From: Hyphomicrobium denitrificans ATCC 51888
Lineage (GTDB): Bacteria; Pseudomonadota; Alphaproteobacteria; Rhizobiales; Hyphomicrobiaceae
Direction: 5' to 3'
NCBI RefSeq assembly: GCF_000143145.1
Contig: NC_014313.1
Coordinates: 868,001-932,000 of the forward strand
Length of the DNA: 64,000 nt
In this document: piece after piece, positions 1 through 9,517 of the stretch
Layout: each line of letters starts with the position of its first letter
Numbering within the stretch: position 1 is the first letter of the stretch
Made by a program: the position numbers and the translations under genes
The notes under the pieces: generated by a model
What the model was told of the DNA's origin: nothing
What the model saw: only the letters and a program-made list of their open reading frames with translations
Database searches by the model: none

Positions 1-228
1 TCGCCTTATGACGAGTTCACGTGCTCGTGCGGATCGCCTCATTGTCGGGTTCAGGTCTCGGGTGAGGACTGGCGTCGGGTGGAACTCTGGCAGCGCTATG
101 AAGGGTATTTCTCGCCCTACCTTCAGCGACGCATCATGGGGGCGCAGGTTCTAAGGGCGCTGGGCGTCAAGCGGCGACGTGCGAGCCGTAAATCGTCGCC
201 GGGGGCGTCCACCGTTCCGGGCGGCTAA
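1..228 (+). CDS. SET domain-containing protein, C-terminal end (5' truncated by window edge)
   Basis: The frame is open from the first base to a TAA at 226-228. The visible 75 residues carry a post-SET cysteine cluster (CSCGSPHC, pattern CxCx4C) followed by a helical tail with SPYL. In SET-domain lysine methyltransferases such cysteines bind zinc next to the active site. This C-terminus matches the layout of small bacterial SET proteins, but the catalytic SET core lies outside the window, so the call rests on the post-SET part only. The next gene, on the opposite strand and ending 11 bases away, is another SET-domain protein. Confidence 0.6.
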   Translation, partial: SPYDEFTCSCGSPHCRVQVSGEDWRRVELWQRYEGYFSPYLQRRIMGAQVLRALGVKRRRASRKSSPGASTVPGG

Positions 229-239
229 CGGACAGCGTC

Positions 240-638
240 CTAGCCGGGGATGCCGAGTTTCACGCCGACGTGGGCGTCGAACGTCCGGTAATCGCAGGTC
301 AGTTCTTCGCCGGCCGCGATGTCGCGCGTGGCGACGTCGTAGCCCTCGATCGACCCGGCATCATGCACGCCCGCGGTGTTCGGATCGTCGGCATGATTCA
401 TGAACCGGGCATTGTCCGCGCAAAGAACGAACAAGCCGCTCGCCGCGTCGAGATAGGCGTGGTCGAGAATGTTCGTCCGCGCCGGTTCGGGCAGATTGGA
501 GATGTCGGCCCCGCTCAGGAGCCGGTCGTAGGCGGCCATGAAGCGCCAGGTCACAGTGCCCTTTTTGATGTCCTCGTCAGCGAACAGACCAATTCCGGCG
601 ATGGGGCTCGGCGCAAGGCGAGTCTTGACCAGCAGCAT
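240..638 (-). CDS. small SET domain-containing protein
   Basis: This 132-residue protein is essentially a bare SET domain. It shows the N-terminal GIGLFADEDIKKG motif (residues about 15-27), the pseudoknot-forming NHADDPN (equivalent of NHSCDPN) and the C-terminal GEELTCDY (equivalent of GEELTYDY). The family transfers methyl groups from S-adenosylmethionine to lysine side chains; the substrate here is unknown. It lacks the post-SET cysteine cluster seen in the neighbouring partial gene. It is convergent with that gene and divergent from tspO, with about 70 bases between the two start codons. Confidence 0.75.
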   Translation of the reverse strand: MLLVKTRLAPSPIAGIGLFADEDIKKGTVTWRFMAAYDRLLSGADISNLPEPARTNILDHAYLDAASGLFVLCADNARFMNHADDPNTAGVHDAGSIEGYDVATRDIAAGEELTCDYRTFDAHVGVKLGIPG

Positions 639-708
639 GAAATAGGGTGCCTTCCAGCTTCAGACGGGGGCGGCTTCTTTAGCCGACGAGCAGATAGAGT
701 GTAAGATT

Positions 709-1158
709 TTGACGAAGTTCCTATCGTTTTTGGTTTTCGCGGCGCTGGTGGTTGCCACCGCGTGGTCGGGTACGCACTTCCTGCCGGGAGAGTGGTACGC
801 ATCTCTCAACAAGCCGGACTGGACGCCGCCCAACTGGGTGTTTCCGATCGCCTGGACCATTCTTTACGCCTTGATCGCGGTTGCGGGATGGCTGGTCTGG
901 CAGGCCGTCGGGTGGTCTCCTGTTATCCTCATCTGGGGTGTCGGGCTGTTCTTCAACGGCTTCTGGTCGTACCTGATGTTCGGGCGCCACGATCCTCAGA
1001 TGGCGATGGCGTGTATGGCGCAGCTTTGGGTGACGATATTGGCGTTCATCGTGGCGGCGTGGGGCGTCGAGCGGCGGGCGAGCTACCTTTATTTACCGTA
1101 TCTCGCTTGGGTCACGTTTGCGGCGGCGCTGAATTTCGTGATCTGGCGGTTGAACTGA
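709..1158 (+). CDS. tspO: TspO/MBR family tryptophan-rich sensory protein
   Basis: A 149-residue integral membrane protein with five predicted transmembrane helices. The family signature is clear: NKPDWTPPNWVFPIAWTILY after the first helix, many tryptophans and a C-terminal NFVIWRLN. TspO proteins bind porphyrins and cholesterol-like ligands in the outer or cytoplasmic membrane; in Rhodobacter the protein modulates photosynthesis and tetrapyrrole genes. The start is a TTG at 709, the only one giving the complete first helix. It stands alone between a SET-domain gene on the other strand and guaA downstream. Confidence 0.88.
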   Translation: MTKFLSFLVFAALVVATAWSGTHFLPGEWYASLNKPDWTPPNWVFPIAWTILYALIAVAGWLVWQAVGWSPVILIWGVGLFFNGFWSYLMFGRHDPQMAMACMAQLWVTILAFIVAAWGVERRASYLYLPYLAWVTFAAALNFVIWRLN

Positions 1159-1285
1159 CCGGCGGGCGGGCGAAGTTCGGCTGCGGCTACCAGCGGTTTC
1201 GGGGTGTGGGTGCTGCTTTTGCGGCCGTTGCGGCGCCGCGCGTATTCGCGTAGGGGATGGCCTGAAATAAAGGGCCTCGCGAACT

Positions 1286-2833
1286 TTGACCGACAGCGTT
1301 CTCATCATCGATTTTGGCAGCCAGGTTACGCAGCTCATCGCGCGACGCGTGCGCGAGGGTGGCGTCTACTCGGAAATTCATCCCTTTCAGAACGCAGCCG
1401 AAGCGTTCGCCAAGCTCAAGCCGAAGGCCGTCATTCTATCCGGCGGACCGGCGTCGGTGACGGAGGGCGGGTCGCCGCGCGCGCCGGAGGCGGTGTTCGC
1501 GGCAGGCGTGCCGGTGCTCGGCATCTGCTACGGGCAGCAGACGATGGCGGAGCAGCTCGGCGGCAAGGTCGAGGCGGGACATCATCGCGAGTTCGGGCGG
1601 GCGTTTCTGTCGATCGACACGCCGAGCCCGCTGTTCGACGGCTTCTGGTCGCCGGGAACGAAACACCAAGTTTGGATGAGCCACGGCGATCGCGTCACGC
1701 GTCTGCCCGATGGCTTCGCGGTGATCGCGACGAGCGAGAACGCGCCGTATGCGGCGGTCGCGGACGAGGCGCGGCATTTCTATGCCGTGCAGTTTCACCC
1801 CGAGGTCGTGCACACGCCGGATGGCGCGAAGCTGATTTCGAATTTCGTCCATAAGATCGCGGGTCTGAAGTCCGACTGGACGATGGCCGCTTATCGCCGC
1901 TCGATGATCGACAAGGTGCGGGCGCAGGTCGGTAACGGGCGTGTGATTTGCGGTCTGTCGGGCGGCGTCGATAGCGCTGTCGCGGCCGTGCTCATACACG
2001 AAGCCATCGGCGATCAGCTGACCTGCGTGTTCGTCGATCACGGTCTGATGCGGCTCGGCGAAGCGGACGAGGTCGTCGGTCTGTTCCGCGATCACTACAA
2101 CATTCCGCTCGTCCACGTGGATGCGTCGGAGCAATTCCTGACTGCGCTTGACGGCGTTTCCGATCCCGAGACGAAGCGTAAGACGATCGGCAAGCATTTC
2201 ATCGACGTCTTTGAGGCCGAGGCCAAGAAAATCGGCGGCGCGGATTTCTTGGCGCAAGGCACGCTTTATCCGGACGTCATCGAGAGCGTGTCGTTCACCG
2301 GTGGTCCGTCGGTGACGATCAAATCGCACCATAACGTCGGCGGCCTGCCCGAGCGCATGCACATGAAGCTCGTCGAGCCGCTGCGCGAACTCTTCAAGGA
2401 CGAGGTTCGCGCGCTCGGCCGTGAGCTTGGATTGCCCGAAGCATTCGTCGGGCGTCATCCGTTTCCGGGCCCCGGTCTCGCCATCCGTATTCCGGGTGAG
2501 ATCACGCGCGAGAAGCTCGATATTCTACGCCAGGCCGATGCGGTCTATCTCGATGAGATCCGCAAGGCGGGCCTCTATGACGCGATCTGGCAGGCGTTCG
2601 CCGTTCTGCTTCCGGTGCGCACCGTCGGCGTCATGGGCGACGGGCGGACCTACGATCACGTCCTCGGCTTGCGTGCCGTGACGTCGGTCGATGGCATGAC
2701 CGCCGACTTCTTCCATTTCGACATGGCGTTCCTCGGTCGCGTCGCAACGCGCATCATCAACGAGGTTCGCGGCGTCAATCGCGTCGTCTACGACGTGACG
2801 TCCAAGCCCCCCGGCACCATCGAGTGGGAGTGA
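1286..2833 (+). CDS. guaA: GMP synthase (glutamine-hydrolysing)
   Basis: The enzyme converts XMP, ATP and glutamine to GMP in purine synthesis. At 515 residues it has the normal length. The class I amidotransferase domain has nucleophile C81 in GICYGQQ and H171/E173 in QFHPE. The ATP pyrophosphatase domain follows, with the P-loop SGGVDS at 225-230, and then the GMP synthase dimerisation domain ending in KPPGTIEWE. The start is TTG at 1286, which gives the family-typical N-terminus [13 protein letters not shown]. It is an isolated gene about 130 bases after tspO. Confidence 0.97.
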   Translation: MTDSVLIIDFGSQVTQLIARRVREGGVYSEIHPFQNAAEAFAKLKPKAVILSGGPASVTEGGSPRAPEAVFAAGVPVLGICYGQQTMAEQLGGKVEAGHHREFGRAFLSIDTPSPLFDGFWSPGTKHQVWMSHGDRVTRLPDGFAVIATSENAPYAAVADEARHFYAVQFHPEVVHTPDGAKLISNFVHKIAGLKSDWTMAAYRRSMIDKVRAQVGNGRVICGLSGGVDSAVAAVLIHEAIGDQLTCVFVDHGLMRLGEADEVVGLFRDHYNIPLVHVDASEQFLTALDGVSDPETKRKTIGKHFIDVFEAEAKKIGGADFLAQGTLYPDVIESVSFTGGPSVTIKSHHNVGGLPERMHMKLVEPLRELFKDEVRALGRELGLPEAFVGRHPFPGPGLAIRIPGEITREKLDILRQADAVYLDEIRKAGLYDAIWQAFAVLLPVRTVGVMGDGRTYDHVLGLRAVTSVDGMTADFFHFDMAFLGRVATRIINEVRGVNRVVYDVTSKPPGTIEWE

Positions 2834-2986
2834 CACGGCGGCTGCCCGGGCCCTCGATTCAATCCTGAGCGAGTTTCTGTTGCTGAGCGCGATGTGACGC
2901 GGACTCCCGAGACGCGTTGCAAGCGTCAGCCACGTGCCATAACTATGTCGCATGATGGACGCGTACCGTCCGGAGAAGCGATTTCG

Positions 2987-3406
2987 ATGAAAGTGGACCT
3001 CCCAGGAATTACCAACGCGTACGCTCGCCTTCGCCTCGATGATCGAGCGGGGGATGGTTTGGCTGTGCCGTTCTCAGCCGCAATGGCCTCAGCTCAAGCG
3101 GATAACGGCAAGCAGAGGGATCGCGTTCAGCAAACGGACTTCGGGAGCATGACCCGCCAAGAGATGCGCGATTGGGTCAACGATCAAATCCGCAGCGGGA
3201 ATATGACGCTCGACGAGAGCACCCCGTTCGTGTCGATGACGATGAAAATGTCGGTGGGCGGGTTCGCCGAGGTGGACGCCGCGACTGATGGCGAGAGGAT
3301 CGATTTCATCCAAAGAGCGCGGTCCGGTATCGAAGGCGCACGATCGCGCAGTGATGACGTGACGGCGAAGTTGCTCGATGCGGCTTTGCAGATCATGCAG
3401 CGGTAA
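2987..3406 (+). CDS. hypothetical protein
   Basis: I recognise no family with certainty. The ATG at 2987 is preceded by GGAGAA with 9-base spacing, so I prefer it to the longer reading from 2894. The 139-residue product is soluble and polar. Its central part (about residues 52-90) has an acidic helix, MTRQEMRDWVNDQI, followed by a serine/methionine-rich segment, and the C-terminus is a charged amphipathic helix. There is no signal peptide or membrane segment. It is convergent with the acetyltransferase downstream. Confidence 0.65.
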   Translation: MKVDLPGITNAYARLRLDDRAGDGLAVPFSAAMASAQADNGKQRDRVQQTDFGSMTRQEMRDWVNDQIRSGNMTLDESTPFVSMTMKMSVGGFAEVDAATDGERIDFIQRARSGIEGARSRSDDVTAKLLDAALQIMQR

Positions 3407-3532
3407 TCGAGGCTGGGGTCATCGCCGTCGACGTTCGCGCCCAGAAGCGTAAGGGCCGGTTTCCGACCGTGCAGCTTAGTGCTGGCATCACAACATCTTC
3501 GGCCAATCTCCCGCCCGCTACGTTCCCATCGG

Positions 3533-4099
3533 CTAACCCCGCGCCGATGGCGCCAGTGGTCGTTGGGCCGCCCACTCGCGGCGCAGCAGGGCATATTGCA
3601 TGGTGTTTTCGTAGATCGGATTGCCTGCATCGTCGTTGGCGAACGATACGAATTCGACGAACACGCCTTCCCGGCGCATTCCCAGCTTTTCGCAAAGGCG
3701 TTGCGAGGACTTGTTATGGTCCTCGACATAGGCGTAGAGCCGGCGGAAGCCCTTGACCCGGAAAAGATGGTCGACGAAGGCCTTTGCGGCTTCGAACGCA
3801 TATCCTTGGCCACCGAATTGCGGATTGAGATTCCAGCCGACGGAGGTCGTCTTGTCTTCGTCATCCTCTCCGCCGCCGAACAGATCGCCGATGACCCGGC
3901 CAGTCGTTTTAAGGCAAATCGCCAAGCGCCCCTCGTCGAGAGCACGTTTCCTAACCTCGGTTTCCGCCTCAGCCAGATCTGCGAGTTTGAGCGAGAAAAA
4001 GCAGGAGGCGGTCGGCGCGCGCAGATAGGCGAACAGGTCTGCTGCATCTCCCTCCTTGAAGGGTCTGAGGATCAGGCGTTCGGTTTCAATGGTCTGCAT
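3533..4099 (-). CDS. GNAT family N-acetyltransferase (RimJ/RimL type)
   Basis: The protein of 188 residues starts at MQTIETERLILRPF, the standard opening of RimJ/RimL-type GNAT enzymes; an upstream in-frame extension to 4207 is unlike the family. The acetyl-CoA binding motif A is GGQGYAFEAAKAF, and the following NKSSQRLCEKLGMRREG is the typical alpha4-beta6 region. Members acetylate ribosomal protein N-termini, amino acids or antibiotics; the substrate here cannot be read from sequence. Confidence 0.85.
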   Translation of the reverse strand: MQTIETERLILRPFKEGDAADLFAYLRAPTASCFFSLKLADLAEAETEVRKRALDEGRLAICLKTTGRVIGDLFGGGEDDEDKTTSVGWNLNPQFGGQGYAFEAAKAFVDHLFRVKGFRRLYAYVEDHNKSSQRLCEKLGMRREGVFVEFVSFANDDAGNPIYENTMQYALLRREWAAQRPLAPSARG

Positions 4100-4240
4100 G
4101 TTCGGAACTCTTCGGACAGCGATCGATGATGACCCGTTTAATCGTTCGTTTTTATAGAACGATACGACACGTATTATGAATTGGATCGATTGGTCTGATT
4201 CCGTCATCTTGGAGGCGCTTCATTGGAAGGGCGCTTCAAG

Positions 4241-5293
4241 ATGGATACCAACCCTCGGATCGCGGCACAAACCGGCGTCGTTCGGCCGTCTGGCGGCAGC
4301 TGGGACCTGGTTGAAATCTGGCCCGGGCTTTTGCTGACGGCAGTTATCGCGGCGCTGTCGTTTGGCCTCCGAGGCCTTCCAGGCGTGGCGATCTTCAGCC
4401 CGATGATCCTGTCGATCCTGCTTGGGATCGTCCTTCATAATTCGATTGGCACACCGAGGTTCGCCAAAGCCGGCGTCACGTTCTGCGTGCGCCGCGTGTT
4501 GCGGTTCGCGATCATTCTGCTCGGTCTGCAATTGACGGCCGCACAAGTCGTGGAGGTCGGCGCATCTGGCATGTTGGTTCTCGTGGCGACGTTGGTCTGT
4601 ACATTCGTATTCACGACCTGGCTCGGACGAATGATTGGCGTCGATCGCAAGCTTTCGCAGCTGATTGCGGCCGGCACGTCGATATGCGGGGCGTCGGCGG
4701 TGATCGCGACCAACACCGTCACCGAAGCACATGACGAGGATGTCGCTTATGCAGTGGCGTGCGTTACGGTGTTCGGGTCGATTGCGATGTTCGTGTACCC
4801 GTTGCTGCCGGGGCTTCTGCATCTCGATGCTCACGCTTATGGATTGTGGGCGGGCGCCTCGATCCACGAGATTGCGCAGGTGATGGCGGCGGCCTATCAG
4901 GATGGGCAGCAGGCGGGCGATGCGGCAGCTATTGCCAAGCTCACGCGTGTGGCCATGCTGGCGCCGGTGGTCATCGTGCTCGGCATTCTCGCCGCGCGGA
5001 ACATGAAGTCTAGTGATCGCGCGGGCTCGTCCGCAAAAGCTCCGATGCCCTGGTTTGTGCTGGGCTTCATCGCGCTCGTCGGGCTCAATAGCGTCGTCAC
5101 CATCCCAGCTGCGGCGAAGGCGGCGATTGTTCTCGTGACGACGTTTCTGATGTCGATGGCGCTTGCGGCGATGGGACTGGAAACGGATGTTGCCAAGCTC
5201 AGGGCAAAAGGCATTCGCCCCTTGATTTTAGGGTTTGCTGCCTTTCTTTTCGTGGCAACATTCAGCTTGAGCCTCATCAAAACGATGAGCTGA
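4241..5293 (+). CDS. yeiH: YeiH/UPF0324 family putative sulfate exporter
   Basis: A 350-residue polytopic membrane protein with about ten hydrophobic helices. Diagnostic segments are the helix after [11 protein letters not shown], then [10 protein letters not shown] and the glycine/alanine-rich helix with [15 protein letters not shown]. The family (PF03601) is annotated as putative sulfate or sulfonate exporter; the substrate is not proven. ATG at 4241 has GGAAGGG about 9 bases upstream and is better than TTG at 4223. A LysR regulator follows within 20 bases on the same strand, resembling the yeiH/yeiE pairing of enterobacteria. Confidence 0.88.
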   Translation: MDTNPRIAAQTGVVRPSGGSWDLVEIWPGLLLTAVIAALSFGLRGLPGVAIFSPMILSILLGIVLHNSIGTPRFAKAGVTFCVRRVLRFAIILLGLQLTAAQVVEVGASGMLVLVATLVCTFVFTTWLGRMIGVDRKLSQLIAAGTSICGASAVIATNTVTEAHDEDVAYAVACVTVFGSIAMFVYPLLPGLLHLDAHAYGLWAGASIHEIAQVMAAAYQDGQQAGDAAAIAKLTRVAMLAPVVIVLGILAARNMKSSDRAGSSAKAPMPWFVLGFIALVGLNSVVTIPAAAKAAIVLVTTFLMSMALAAMGLETDVAKLRAKGIRPLILGFAAFLFVATFSLSLIKTMS

Positions 5294-5312
5294 ACCGTCC
5301 GAGAGATACTGC

Positions 5313-6227
5313 ATGACGCTGGAGCAGCTTCGTATCTTTGTTGCCGTTGCCGAGCGCGAGCATGTCACCCAGGCGGCGAAGGAGCTGAACCTCACGCAAT
5401 CTGCAACAAGCGCCGCGGTGTCGGCGCTTGAGGCTCGCTATGCGACCAAGCTTTTCGACCGCATCGGCCGTCGCATCGTATTGACCCAGGCCGGAAAGCT
5501 ATTTCTCGTCGAGGCGAAGTCGGTGCTGGCGCGCGCCGCTGCGGCGGAGAAAGTGCTCGCCGATCTTGCGGGACTGGAGCGCGGGTCGCTGAGGATCGGC
5601 GCAAGTCAGACCGCCGGGAACTACTGGCTGCCGGAGATCATCCATCGCTACCAGTCGCTCTTTCCCGGTATTTCGATAGCGCTCAAGATCGGAAATACGG
5701 AAACGGTCGCTGCCGATGTCGAAGACGGCGTAGCCGATCTCGGATTTATTGAAGGTGAGATCGATAATCCTGTGCTGTCGGTGACGCCGGTTGCCGACGA
5801 CGACATGGTTCTGGTCGTGGCTCCGAATAATCCGTTGGCGAAACAGCCGTTGCGCGCGCTCTCTCAGATCGCGCAGGCGCGCTGGGTCGTGCGCGAAGCG
5901 GGCTCGGGAACGCGTGCCATTCTGGAAGCGGATGTCGCGAAACTCGGCATCGATCCTAAATCCCTCGATATCGCGCTCGAGCTTCCCTCGAACGAGGCCG
6001 TTCGAGGTGCGGTCGTCGCGGGCAGCGGTATCACAATCCTTTCGCGTCTGGTTGTGGCCGCGCCGCTCAAAGCGAAAACACTCGTTGCCCTCGATGTTCC
6101 TCTCCCGGCACGCAAGTTCTTCGCGCTTCGTCATAAGGAGCGCTATTTCACGCGTGCCGAGCGGACGTTCATCGATGTCGCGACGGGAAAGCAATCCTCG
6201 CGCGCGCCGGGAGCGATCTTGGGCTAG
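5313..6227 (+). CDS. LysR family transcriptional regulator (YeiE-like)
   Basis: A 304-residue LysR protein. The N-terminal winged helix-turn-helix (residues 1-60) has TQAAKELNLTQSATSAAVSAL, and a CysB-type periplasmic-binding-like effector domain follows from about residue 88. It lies 19 bases after the YeiH-type exporter, so it is probably co-transcribed and may regulate it; enterobacterial YeiE also sits by yeiH and is linked to sulfite. The effector is inferred from context only. It converges with aat, leaving a 7-base gap. Confidence 0.88.
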   Translation: MTLEQLRIFVAVAEREHVTQAAKELNLTQSATSAAVSALEARYATKLFDRIGRRIVLTQAGKLFLVEAKSVLARAAAAEKVLADLAGLERGSLRIGASQTAGNYWLPEIIHRYQSLFPGISIALKIGNTETVAADVEDGVADLGFIEGEIDNPVLSVTPVADDDMVLVVAPNNPLAKQPLRALSQIAQARWVVREAGSGTRAILEADVAKLGIDPKSLDIALELPSNEAVRGAVVAGSGITILSRLVVAAPLKAKTLVALDVPLPARKFFALRHKERYFTRAERTFIDVATGKQSSRAPGAILG

Positions 6228-6234
6228 GGCTTGT

Positions 6235-6906
6235 TTAGTGTTCCTGAGAAATGACAGCGGCAACATCGGCGCCGGTCGCATCGCGAGGCAACGCGAAGAA
6301 GTCGGCGTCTTTTTCCAGCGCGCGCTCAAGCTGCGCCTGGAACAGGCCGCGATCCAGCTCGATGGTGCCGAACTGGCGGAGATGCTCGGTCACGAACTGC
6401 GTATCGAGGAGCGTGAAGCCGCCCTTGATCAACCGCGCGGTCAGGTGAACCAGCGCGATCTTGGAAGCGTCGCGCTCGGTCGAAAACATGCTTTCGCCGA
6501 AGAACGCGCTTTTGAGCGCCACGCCATAAAGACCGCCGACGATCTGGTCGCCATGCCAGACTTCGACCGTATGACAAGCGCCGAGATCGAACAGCTCGCG
6601 ATAGAGCCCACGGATGCGGGAGTTGATCCAGGTCGACATGCGTCCGGCGCGTGGCGCGGCGCATCCGTCGATGACGCGTTCGTAGTCGTTGTCGACTTTC
6701 ACTTGCAGCGGCGTCGTGCGGACGGTGCGCAGAAGCCGGCGGGGAACGTGGAAGTTATCGAGCGGTAGAACACCGCGCTGCTGTGGTTCGATCCAGTAGA
6801 GCGCGGGGTCATCCGCACTCTCTGCCATCGGGAAAATGCCACAGCTGTAGGCCTTCAGGAGGACCTGAGGCGTAATCTCGAACATTGGATCGTCACGCGA
6901 CGCCAT
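6235..6906 (-). CDS. aat: leucyl/phenylalanyl-tRNA--protein transferase
   Basis: The enzyme adds Leu or Phe from charged tRNA to proteins with N-terminal Arg or Lys, marking them for ClpS/ClpAP degradation in the N-end rule pathway. Clear family segments are [22 protein letters not shown] near the N-terminus, [29 protein letters not shown] and [19 protein letters not shown] place the start at ATG 6906 ([11 protein letters not shown]), giving 223 residues; ATG 6885 or TTG 6963 remain possible. It follows accC on the same strand and is probably transcribed with accBC. Confidence 0.95.
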   Translation of the reverse strand: MASRDDPMFEITPQVLLKAYSCGIFPMAESADDPALYWIEPQQRGVLPLDNFHVPRRLLRTVRTTPLQVKVDNDYERVIDGCAAPRAGRMSTWINSRIRGLYRELFDLGACHTVEVWHGDQIVGGLYGVALKSAFFGESMFSTERDASKIALVHLTARLIKGGFTLLDTQFVTEHLRQFGTIELDRGLFQAQLERALEKDADFFALPRDATGADVAAVISQEH

Positions 6907-6966
6907 GCCGGTACTTGCCAAGCGAACTCTCAAGCGCGCGCGGAACAAGTCGCGCAGAGGCAAACT

Positions 6967-8307
6967 CTACTTCATCCCCAAATGTTTTTCGAGCCAATGA
7001 ATATCGTAGACGCCATCGGCGATGTCGGGGTCTCTGACGAGATCCTGGAACAACGGGATCGTCGTTTCAATGCCATCGATCACGAATTCGGATAATGCGC
7101 GCCGCAAGCGCATCAGGCAATCGTTTCGCGTTTTGCCGTAGATGATGAGCTTGCCGATGAGGCTGTCGTAGTATGGCGGGATGCGATAGCCCTGATAGAC
7201 GCCGCTATCGACCCGGACGCCGAGGCCGCCGGGCGGATGCCAGTAGGTGATCTGGCCGGGAGAGGGGCGAAAATCGCGAGGATTTTCGGCGCAGATCCGG
7301 CATTCGATGGCATGGCCTTTGAGTTCGATGTCGTCCTGCGTGAAGCTCAGCGGCAGGCCAGCTGCGACGCGGATCTGCTCGAGCACGAGATCGGCGCCCG
7401 TCACCATCTCGGTCACCGGATGCTCGACCTGCAGGCGCGTGTTCATCTCGATGAAATAGAACTCGCCGTCCTCGAACAGGAATTCGACCGTACCGGCACC
7501 GCGATACTTGAGCTTGCGCATCGCGTCGGCGACGGTGTTGCCGATTTTCTGGCGCTGCGCTGCGTTGAGGGCGGGCGACGGGCTTTCTTCGAGCACCTTC
7601 TGATGGCGGCGCTGCAGCGAGCAATCGCGCTCGCCGAGGTGGACGGCGTTGCCCTTGCCGTCGCCGAAAACCTGAATCTCGATGTGGCGCGGCTTCTGGA
7701 GATACTTTTCGATGTAGACGGCGTCGTCGTTGAACGCAGCCTTGGCTTCAGAGCGCGCGGTTGCGAGCGCCGTGCCCAGATCGGCGGCCGATGTCGCGAC
7801 CTTCATGCCGCGTCCGCCGCCGCCGGCTGCTGCCTTGATCAGGACAGGGAAGCCCATGTCCTTGGCGACTTTCATCGCTTCGGTTTCGCTGGTGACGGCG
7901 CCGTTGGAGCCCGGAACGACCGGAATGCCGAGCCGCTTGGCCGTTTCCTTGGCTTCGATCTTGTCGCCCATGATCCGGATGTGTTCGGACGTCGGGCCGA
8001 TGAACGTGATCTTGTGTTCTTCAAGGATTTCCGCGAAGCGCGCGTTTTCCGACAGGAAGCCGTAACCCGGGTGCACGGCGTCGGCGCCGGTGATCTCGCA
8101 TGCCGTGACGAGCGCCGGAATGTTCAGATAGCTGTCGCGGGCGGGCGGGGGACCGATGCAGACGCTTTCATCGGCAAGGCGGACGTGCATCGCATCGGCG
8201 TCGGCGGTGGAATGAACCGCGACCGTCGCTATGCCGAGTTCCCGGCACGCGCGCTGAATGCGTAAGGCGATTTCCCCTCGGTTTGCGATCAAGACTTTAT
8301 CGAACAT
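6967..8307 (-). CDS. accC: acetyl-CoA carboxylase, biotin carboxylase subunit
   Basis: AccC carboxylates the biotin on AccB using ATP and bicarbonate, the first half-reaction of malonyl-CoA synthesis. The 446-residue protein begins MFDKVLIANRGEIALRI, the invariant biotin carboxylase N-terminus. It has the glycine-rich ATP loop AAAGGGGRGMK, then an ATP-grasp core with EMNTRLQVEHPVTE, and a C-terminal biotin-carboxylase domain ending LEKHLGMK. GGAGAA precedes ATG 8307. It lies 43 bases downstream of accB in the usual accB-accC order. Confidence 0.97.
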   Translation of the reverse strand: MFDKVLIANRGEIALRIQRACRELGIATVAVHSTADADAMHVRLADESVCIGPPPARDSYLNIPALVTACEITGADAVHPGYGFLSENARFAEILEEHKITFIGPTSEHIRIMGDKIEAKETAKRLGIPVVPGSNGAVTSETEAMKVAKDMGFPVLIKAAAGGGGRGMKVATSAADLGTALATARSEAKAAFNDDAVYIEKYLQKPRHIEIQVFGDGKGNAVHLGERDCSLQRRHQKVLEESPSPALNAAQRQKIGNTVADAMRKLKYRGAGTVEFLFEDGEFYFIEMNTRLQVEHPVTEMVTGADLVLEQIRVAAGLPLSFTQDDIELKGHAIECRICAENPRDFRPSPGQITYWHPPGGLGVRVDSGVYQGYRIPPYYDSLIGKLIIYGKTRNDCLMRLRRALSEFVIDGIETTIPLFQDLVRDPDIADGVYDIHWLEKHLGMK

Positions 8308-8350
8308 TGGTTCTCCAGCGTCCTTGCCCGTGCCGTGCACGCGCAGCGCT

Positions 8351-8836
8351 TCATTCAATGATGAACAGGGGTTCGCCGTATTCGACGGGCTGCGCGTTTT
8401 CGACGAGGATCGCCTTGACGGTGCCGGAGCGCGGCGCGGGGATCTGGTTCATCGTTTTCATCGCTTCGATGATGAGAAGCGTGTCGCCCTGGTTCACCTT
8501 GCTGCCGACTTCGCAGAACATCGGCGCGCCGGGTTCGGGCGAACGGTAAGCGGTGCCGACCATCGGCGATTTGACGGCGCCGGGGTGCTTCGAGAGATCG
8601 CCGGGCGCTGTCGTCGGCTTCGGTGCTTCGGCGGCCGGCGCGGCTACGGGAGCCGGCGCGGCGTAAGCGGCAGCGGGGACCGCGTTGATCGAGATTTTCT
8701 TCGCGACGCGGATCTTGAGGCCGCTCTTCTCGATCTCGATCTCGGTCAGGCCCGTATCGTTCAAGAGCTCGGCAAGCTCACGGATCAGCTGACTTTCGGC
8801 GCTCGCGCTCTTGGGGCCTTGGTCTTTTGCGGTCAT
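8351..8836 (-). CDS. accB: acetyl-CoA carboxylase biotin carboxyl carrier protein
   Basis: AccB is the biotin-bearing subunit of acetyl-CoA carboxylase. The 161-residue chain has a helical N-terminal part, an Ala/Pro-rich flexible linker (about residues 51-80), and a biotinyl domain with the biotinylated lysine K127 in EAMKTMNQI. The extra 'thumb' typical of AccB is present ([13 protein letters not shown]). It precedes accC and follows aroQ on the same strand, a conserved order in this group. Confidence 0.97.
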   Translation of the reverse strand: MTAKDQGPKSASAESQLIRELAELLNDTGLTEIEIEKSGLKIRVAKKISINAVPAAAYAAPAPVAAPAAEAPKPTTAPGDLSKHPGAVKSPMVGTAYRSPEPGAPMFCEVGSKVNQGDTLLIIEAMKTMNQIPAPRSGTVKAILVENAQPVEYGEPLFIIE

Positions 8837-8901
8837 CAGTCCTCTGTCCTCGAGGTTTATCCGTTTGCGTCCGACTTATAGCCTACGTCTATACGCGATC
8901 G

Positions 8902-9351
8902 TCACGCCTTGCGGGTCGCCAATATGTTCGCCATGGCTTCAATCGCAAGTTCGTAACCCTTGCCGCCCAGGCCGCAGATGACGCCCGTTGCCGCAAGGGA
9001 AACGTAAGAGTGCTGACGAAACTGGTCGCGGCGGAAGATATTCGAAAGGTGGACTTCGATCACCGGCAGCTCGGCCGCCTGGAGGGCGTCGAGAATGGCA
9101 ACCGAGGTGTGCGTATAGGCTCCGGCATTGATAATGATGCCTTTGGCCTTGCCGCGCGCCTCCTGCACCCAATTCACCAGCTCGCCTTCGATATTCGACT
9201 GGCGAAAATCGATCTCCAGTCCGTGCGCGGCGGCGGCCTTCCCGGTGCGTGCGCGGAGATCTTCGAGCGTTTCGCTGCCGTAGATCGCCGGCTCACGGAC
9301 GCCGAGCAAATTGAGGTTGGGGCCGTTCAGGACGTAGATACGAGTGGTCAT
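8902..9351 (-). CDS. aroQ: type II 3-dehydroquinate dehydratase
   Basis: AroQ removes water from 3-dehydroquinate in the shikimate pathway. The 149-residue protein is normal in length for the dodecameric type II enzyme. It has the substrate-binding [17 protein letters not shown], containing the catalytic tyrosine Y24, and the histidine-bearing [19 protein letters not shown] that follows. It is 65 bases upstream of accB on the minus strand and probably heads the aroQ-accB-accC-aat operon. Confidence 0.97.
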   Translation of the reverse strand: MTTRIYVLNGPNLNLLGVREPAIYGSETLEDLRARTGKAAAAHGLEIDFRQSNIEGELVNWVQEARGKAKGIIINAGAYTHTSVAILDALQAAELPVIEVHLSNIFRRDQFRQHSYVSLAATGVICGLGGKGYELAIEAMANILATRKA

Positions 9352-9438
9352 TTAGGGATTGCTCAAGCGCCGGGCGGTGCCCAAGCCATTTGCGGAGCCA
9401 AGGGTCTACCAGTTTTCCCGGCGAGCGCAAAGCATGCC

Positions 9439-9464
9439 TCGGGCCCCGCAGGTCCGGGGCCCGA
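9439..9464 (-). terminator. strong GC-rich hairpin between dsbA-like gene and aroQ
   Basis: A perfect 10-bp stem (TCGGGCCCCG at 9439-9448 paired with 9455-9464) encloses a 6-base loop. It lies after the stop of the DsbA-family gene and before aroQ. No T-run follows on either strand, so it is not a textbook intrinsic terminator; it may end or pause the upstream transcript or protect its 3' end. Confidence 0.5.
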
Positions 9465-9517
9465 AAGATTAACAAATTTGCGTGCCGGGGCTGGCTTTAG
9501 GCTCCGGCGGCGGCCGA

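Noticed and set aside
3469..4129. Plus-strand frames opposite the GNAT gene
   Set aside because: No family features; the minus strand has an intact RimJ/RimL-type protein.
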